In this document: positions 61,863 to 64,000 of the stretch, piece after piece
Position numbering within the stretch: the first letter of the stretch is position 1
Layout of the letters: each line of letters opens with the position of its first letter
Source of the DNA: Ixodes scapularis
Lineage: Eukaryota; Arthropoda; Arachnida; Ixodida; Ixodidae
Length of the DNA stretch: 64,000 nucleotides
Reading direction: 5' to 3'
Assembly: GCF_016920785.2 (NCBI RefSeq)
Contig: NW_024609880.1
Coordinates: 58,047,817-58,111,816, forward strand
Program-made: the position numbers and the translations under genes
Notes under the pieces: model-generated
What the model saw: only the letters and a program-made list of their open reading frames with translations
Databases searched by the model: none
What the model was told of the DNA's origin: nothing

Positions 61863-63344
61863 ACCGTAGTGAGGTATAGAAAGAAGGAAAAACAGTTAAG
61901 GATGAAGGTTGAAGATGAAGCGAAGCGGCACCATCTCTTGCATAGCACATGAAACAATTTTCCTTATGCCTGCGTGCCACCCCGAGTCTGTTGACGTAGC
62001 TACGTGGTCACATGGTGACGTGGTTTCAAAAGTGCTAGCGCAGATTCGGTACTTCATTTCTCTGCTGTCGCTGTACGTCGTTAAGATGTCGTCATGTGGA
62101 GCGGATGGATCATTGTGCTAGTCGTGTGTTATTGCTTGTAATGGCCGATTCGGGTGTTCATTTTCCCTGAAAAAAGTTTTCCCATATCTTCGGCAAGGGC
62201 GTTCGCGTGGTCAAAGGCTGGCGGGTGCAAGCTTTTCGGGTTGCGCTTCTCAGGCGTGTACCGGCAATTTACCAGCAGAAGTTTTCCCGAGCTCCAAGAG
62301 GTCGGGCAGCTTGTCTGCCAGACTGTATCCAGTATCGTCACATCCGAATCGGGATAGGGAACCAAACGAAACAATGCTCGCTGAGGCGGCAAATAGCGGA
62401 TTCGAGTGGCAAACGAAGCCATCGAGACAGGCACCCTTTTGTGCTCTGAGACAAGATAGCAAAAAGAACGAAGAGAAATATTATTTTTGTTTCAAAGAAA
62501 GTCAACGTTTTTGGAAGAATTTGTCCAGCCTGAACAAGGTATGTTTGCTCTGAGACACGGGCTGCATCATACATCACTTTATTTTATAACTCTAATAAGA
62601 AGTTATTACACCGCTGAAAAAAAAGTATACATAGTGATGCAGTTTGAAACTTGAACACGCATTACAATTTCAAGGAGGGTGAATCCAATGAGAAGACTGA
62701 GGATTCCAAAAAAGGTACTAGAGAGTTTTAGTAGATCGTTCCGATAGCCCCGATAACGATACTATGCATGCGCAAGGGAGGCGGTGGCGGAGTATCGGGT
62801 ATCGTCATTGGAGTCATGGGAACGATCTACTAAAACTCTCTACTAACAGTAAACAGAATATGGAAAGCGACGCTGGCAAGCCTCCGTGGCAACAGTTAAT
62901 CGAAAATTCAAATGAAGTTTATTGAAATTTGACGCGCGTGCGGGCAGCACCACACTGATTTATACATCTGCCCTTTCATTGATTTTATATTTTAATATTA
63001 TGTCAGCTGTACGGACTGTGGTAATGCCAATACTGTGAAAAGTTCTGTGAAGCCGCTTCTGTTTACTCACATCTCAAAGAGTCGTAATTTATGTTGTTGG
63101 CGTATGCAGCGTGCCCATGGTACCATAGAATGATCGAAGAAGTTAACAGAGCTCACTCGCAACCCGGTCAAATAAAAACGCCAGTTCATTGTGCTTTGCA
63201 TTCGGGTGAAGAGAATCACGTGATGCGCCGCTGGCGCGTTTTTGGTCGCCGGTGCCACCGGCAAGGGCTCGAAGGCAATTAATTACCCGAATTCGACATA
63301 AATACCACAGAAAGATTGCGAGATCATGATGTTGGATTAATTTG
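61863..63344. other. Interior of the foldback element
   Basis: About 1.5 kb of non-repetitive DNA with open frames on both strands at 62129-62450 that I cannot assign, plus a 120-bp MITE (62721-62840). It could be captured host sequence. No coding identity was established. Confidence 0.4.
62721..62840. mobile_element. MITE with perfect 22-bp inverted ends
   Basis: GAGAGTTTTAGTAGATCGTT plus CC (62721-62742) is exactly complementary to 62819-62840. TACTA flanks both sides (62716-62720, 62841-62845), so the target duplication is 5 bp, or TA if the palindromic part is counted as terminal. The 76-bp centre is GC-rich. Confidence 0.8.
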
Positions 63345-63484
63345 GGTTCGAAATGAGAGAGGTTAAAATGAGAAAAGTCTTTCTGACAATGGTCAAAACC
63401 AGAAAGTATGTTTTGAGAAAATTTGAAATGAGAAAGGTTAAAATGAGAAAAGTCGTTTTGAGAAGGGTCAAAACCCGAAAGTTT

Positions 63485-63590
63485 GCGGAAAACAAACAGC
63501 GCAAAGACAAGGCCAGAGTAGAAGGCGGTAGACACACACAGCGCTGCCGCCTTCTACTCTGTCCTTGTCTTTGCGCTGTTTGTTTTCCGC
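63485..63590. repeat. Foldback hairpin element 3
   Basis: Arms 63485-63528 and 63547-63590 (44 bp, near-perfect, starting GCGGAAAACAAACAGCGC) enclose the loop TAGACACACACAGCGCTG. A right-hand flank CAACTAGCCCAA (about 63604-63615) is the complement of the TTGGGCTAGTTG flank of element 1. It sits inside the right arm of the FB-like element. Confidence 0.8.
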
Positions 63591-63766
63591 TAATATGAAT
63601 GCACAACTAGCCCAATCGCCAACATTACCGAAAGTTTGTTTTGAGAACGGTTTAAAATGAGAAAGGGAGAAACGCGAAAGTTGTTTTGCGCTGGGTTGAA
63701 ATGAGAAGGTTAAAACGAAAAGGTAGAAATGCGAACGGGTTCAAATGAGAACCACCCGATTGTTTG

Positions 63767-64000
63767 AGAACGAGTCCCAGCCTAATGCTGATGCAGAAAT
63801 CATGCCCGGCCTGTGACCCGCGCTGGCCGCCGTTAGATGACGTAAATATTCAAAGATTGCGGCCTTGTTGTACTGGAGGCGATGCGATGTAAGGCCCGGT
63901 GAAGAGGCTCCGCCTCCGATTTGACAGGGAGAAATGACATCACTACGCCACTCAGTCAGGATGAATAATATTTTTCTGGAGTCACAGAAGAAATTAGCAC
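63767..64000. other. Unassigned DNA at the window edge
   Basis: No gene or repeat recognised. Confidence 0.4.

Larger units (their letters stand above)
61630..63757. mobile_element. FB/MULE-like foldback element with tandem-repeat arms
   Basis: A 2128-bp element. The left arm (61630-61862) and right arm (about 63345-63757) are inverted copies of a degenerate unit with CTCATTTGAACCC, CGCGTTTCGACCC and TCGCGTTTTAACC (GGGTTCAAATGAG on the right). The right arm is longer and contains a hairpin (63485-63590). The ends GCGTGTATCTCGAAACAACCC and (reverse complement) GGGTGGTTCTCATTTGAACCC are related. Exact 9-bp GATTGTTTG copies flank it. Long tandem-repeat arms and a 9-bp duplication are features of Drosophila FB and of Mutator-like elements. 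No transposase is legible in the 1.5-kb interior. Confidence 0.75.

Noticed and set aside
63353..63598. Lysine/arginine-rich 81-codon open frame as a gene
   Set aside because: It is the translation of the tandem repeat arm plus a hairpin, with no independent support.
61630..63757. CRISPR-like or satellite array
   Set aside because: The units are degenerate, contiguous without spacers, and arranged as inverted arms with a 9-bp duplication, which fits a foldback transposon.

Overview
The window looks like repeat-rich nuclear DNA of an ixodid tick or a close chelicerate. The protein families match that: an arthropod 5-HT1-type serotonin receptor, and a LINE whose two-zinc-knuckle ORF1 and zinc-binding ORF2 tail resemble the 'tick transposon' type I remember from ixodid transcriptomes. 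Gene density is very low. There is one clearly intact host gene, an intronless-looking serotonin receptor exon on the minus strand (43719-45086). Nearly everything else I can name is mobile DNA in various stages of decay.

Layout. 1-9.1 kb: a hAT transposase relic, palindrome clusters and TIR elements. 9.1-10.5 kb: a hAT deletion derivative with an 8-bp target duplication. 12.7-15.4 kb: copy 1 of a large TIR element ending in CACTCTAAG, carrying a tRNA-derived SINE. 18.1-21.9 kb: a TTAA-type TIR element next to a heavily decayed LINE that contains a G-rich hAT-type MITE. 22.3-29.6 kb: copy 2 of the CACTCTAAG element, split by a near-full-length L1/Tx1-like LINE with a 15-bp target duplication. 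29.6-43.7 kb: mostly unassigned, with a THAP-domain pseudogene, small MITEs and a 385-bp foldback. 43.7-45.1 kb: the receptor. 48.6-51.6 kb: a short LTR retrotransposon on the minus strand, inserted in a TA microsatellite. 52-58 kb: three foldbacks in otherwise unassigned DNA. 59.5-61.3 kb: a decayed CR1/jockey-like LINE carrying a nested hAT-like MITE. 61.6-63.8 kb: a foldback element with long inverted repeats made of degenerate tandem units and a 9-bp target duplication, resembling FB/MULE elements.

The most striking object is the LTR element. Between its protease region and the extreme C-terminal tail of its integrase, the expected RT, RNase H and integrase core are missing. In their place, in frame, is a stretch that reads like the C-terminal zinc-knuckle part of the host RNA-surveillance protein ZCCHC7/AIR. 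This is the architecture of a host-gene transduction, as in acutely transforming retroviruses, but in a tick retrotransposon. Second is a set of three hairpin elements (40.1, 55.3, 63.5 kb). Their ends and GCGC core are similar, their arms are unrelated between copies, and each is a near-perfect inverted repeat within a copy.

All assignments come from reading motifs and repeats by eye. No database search was run.
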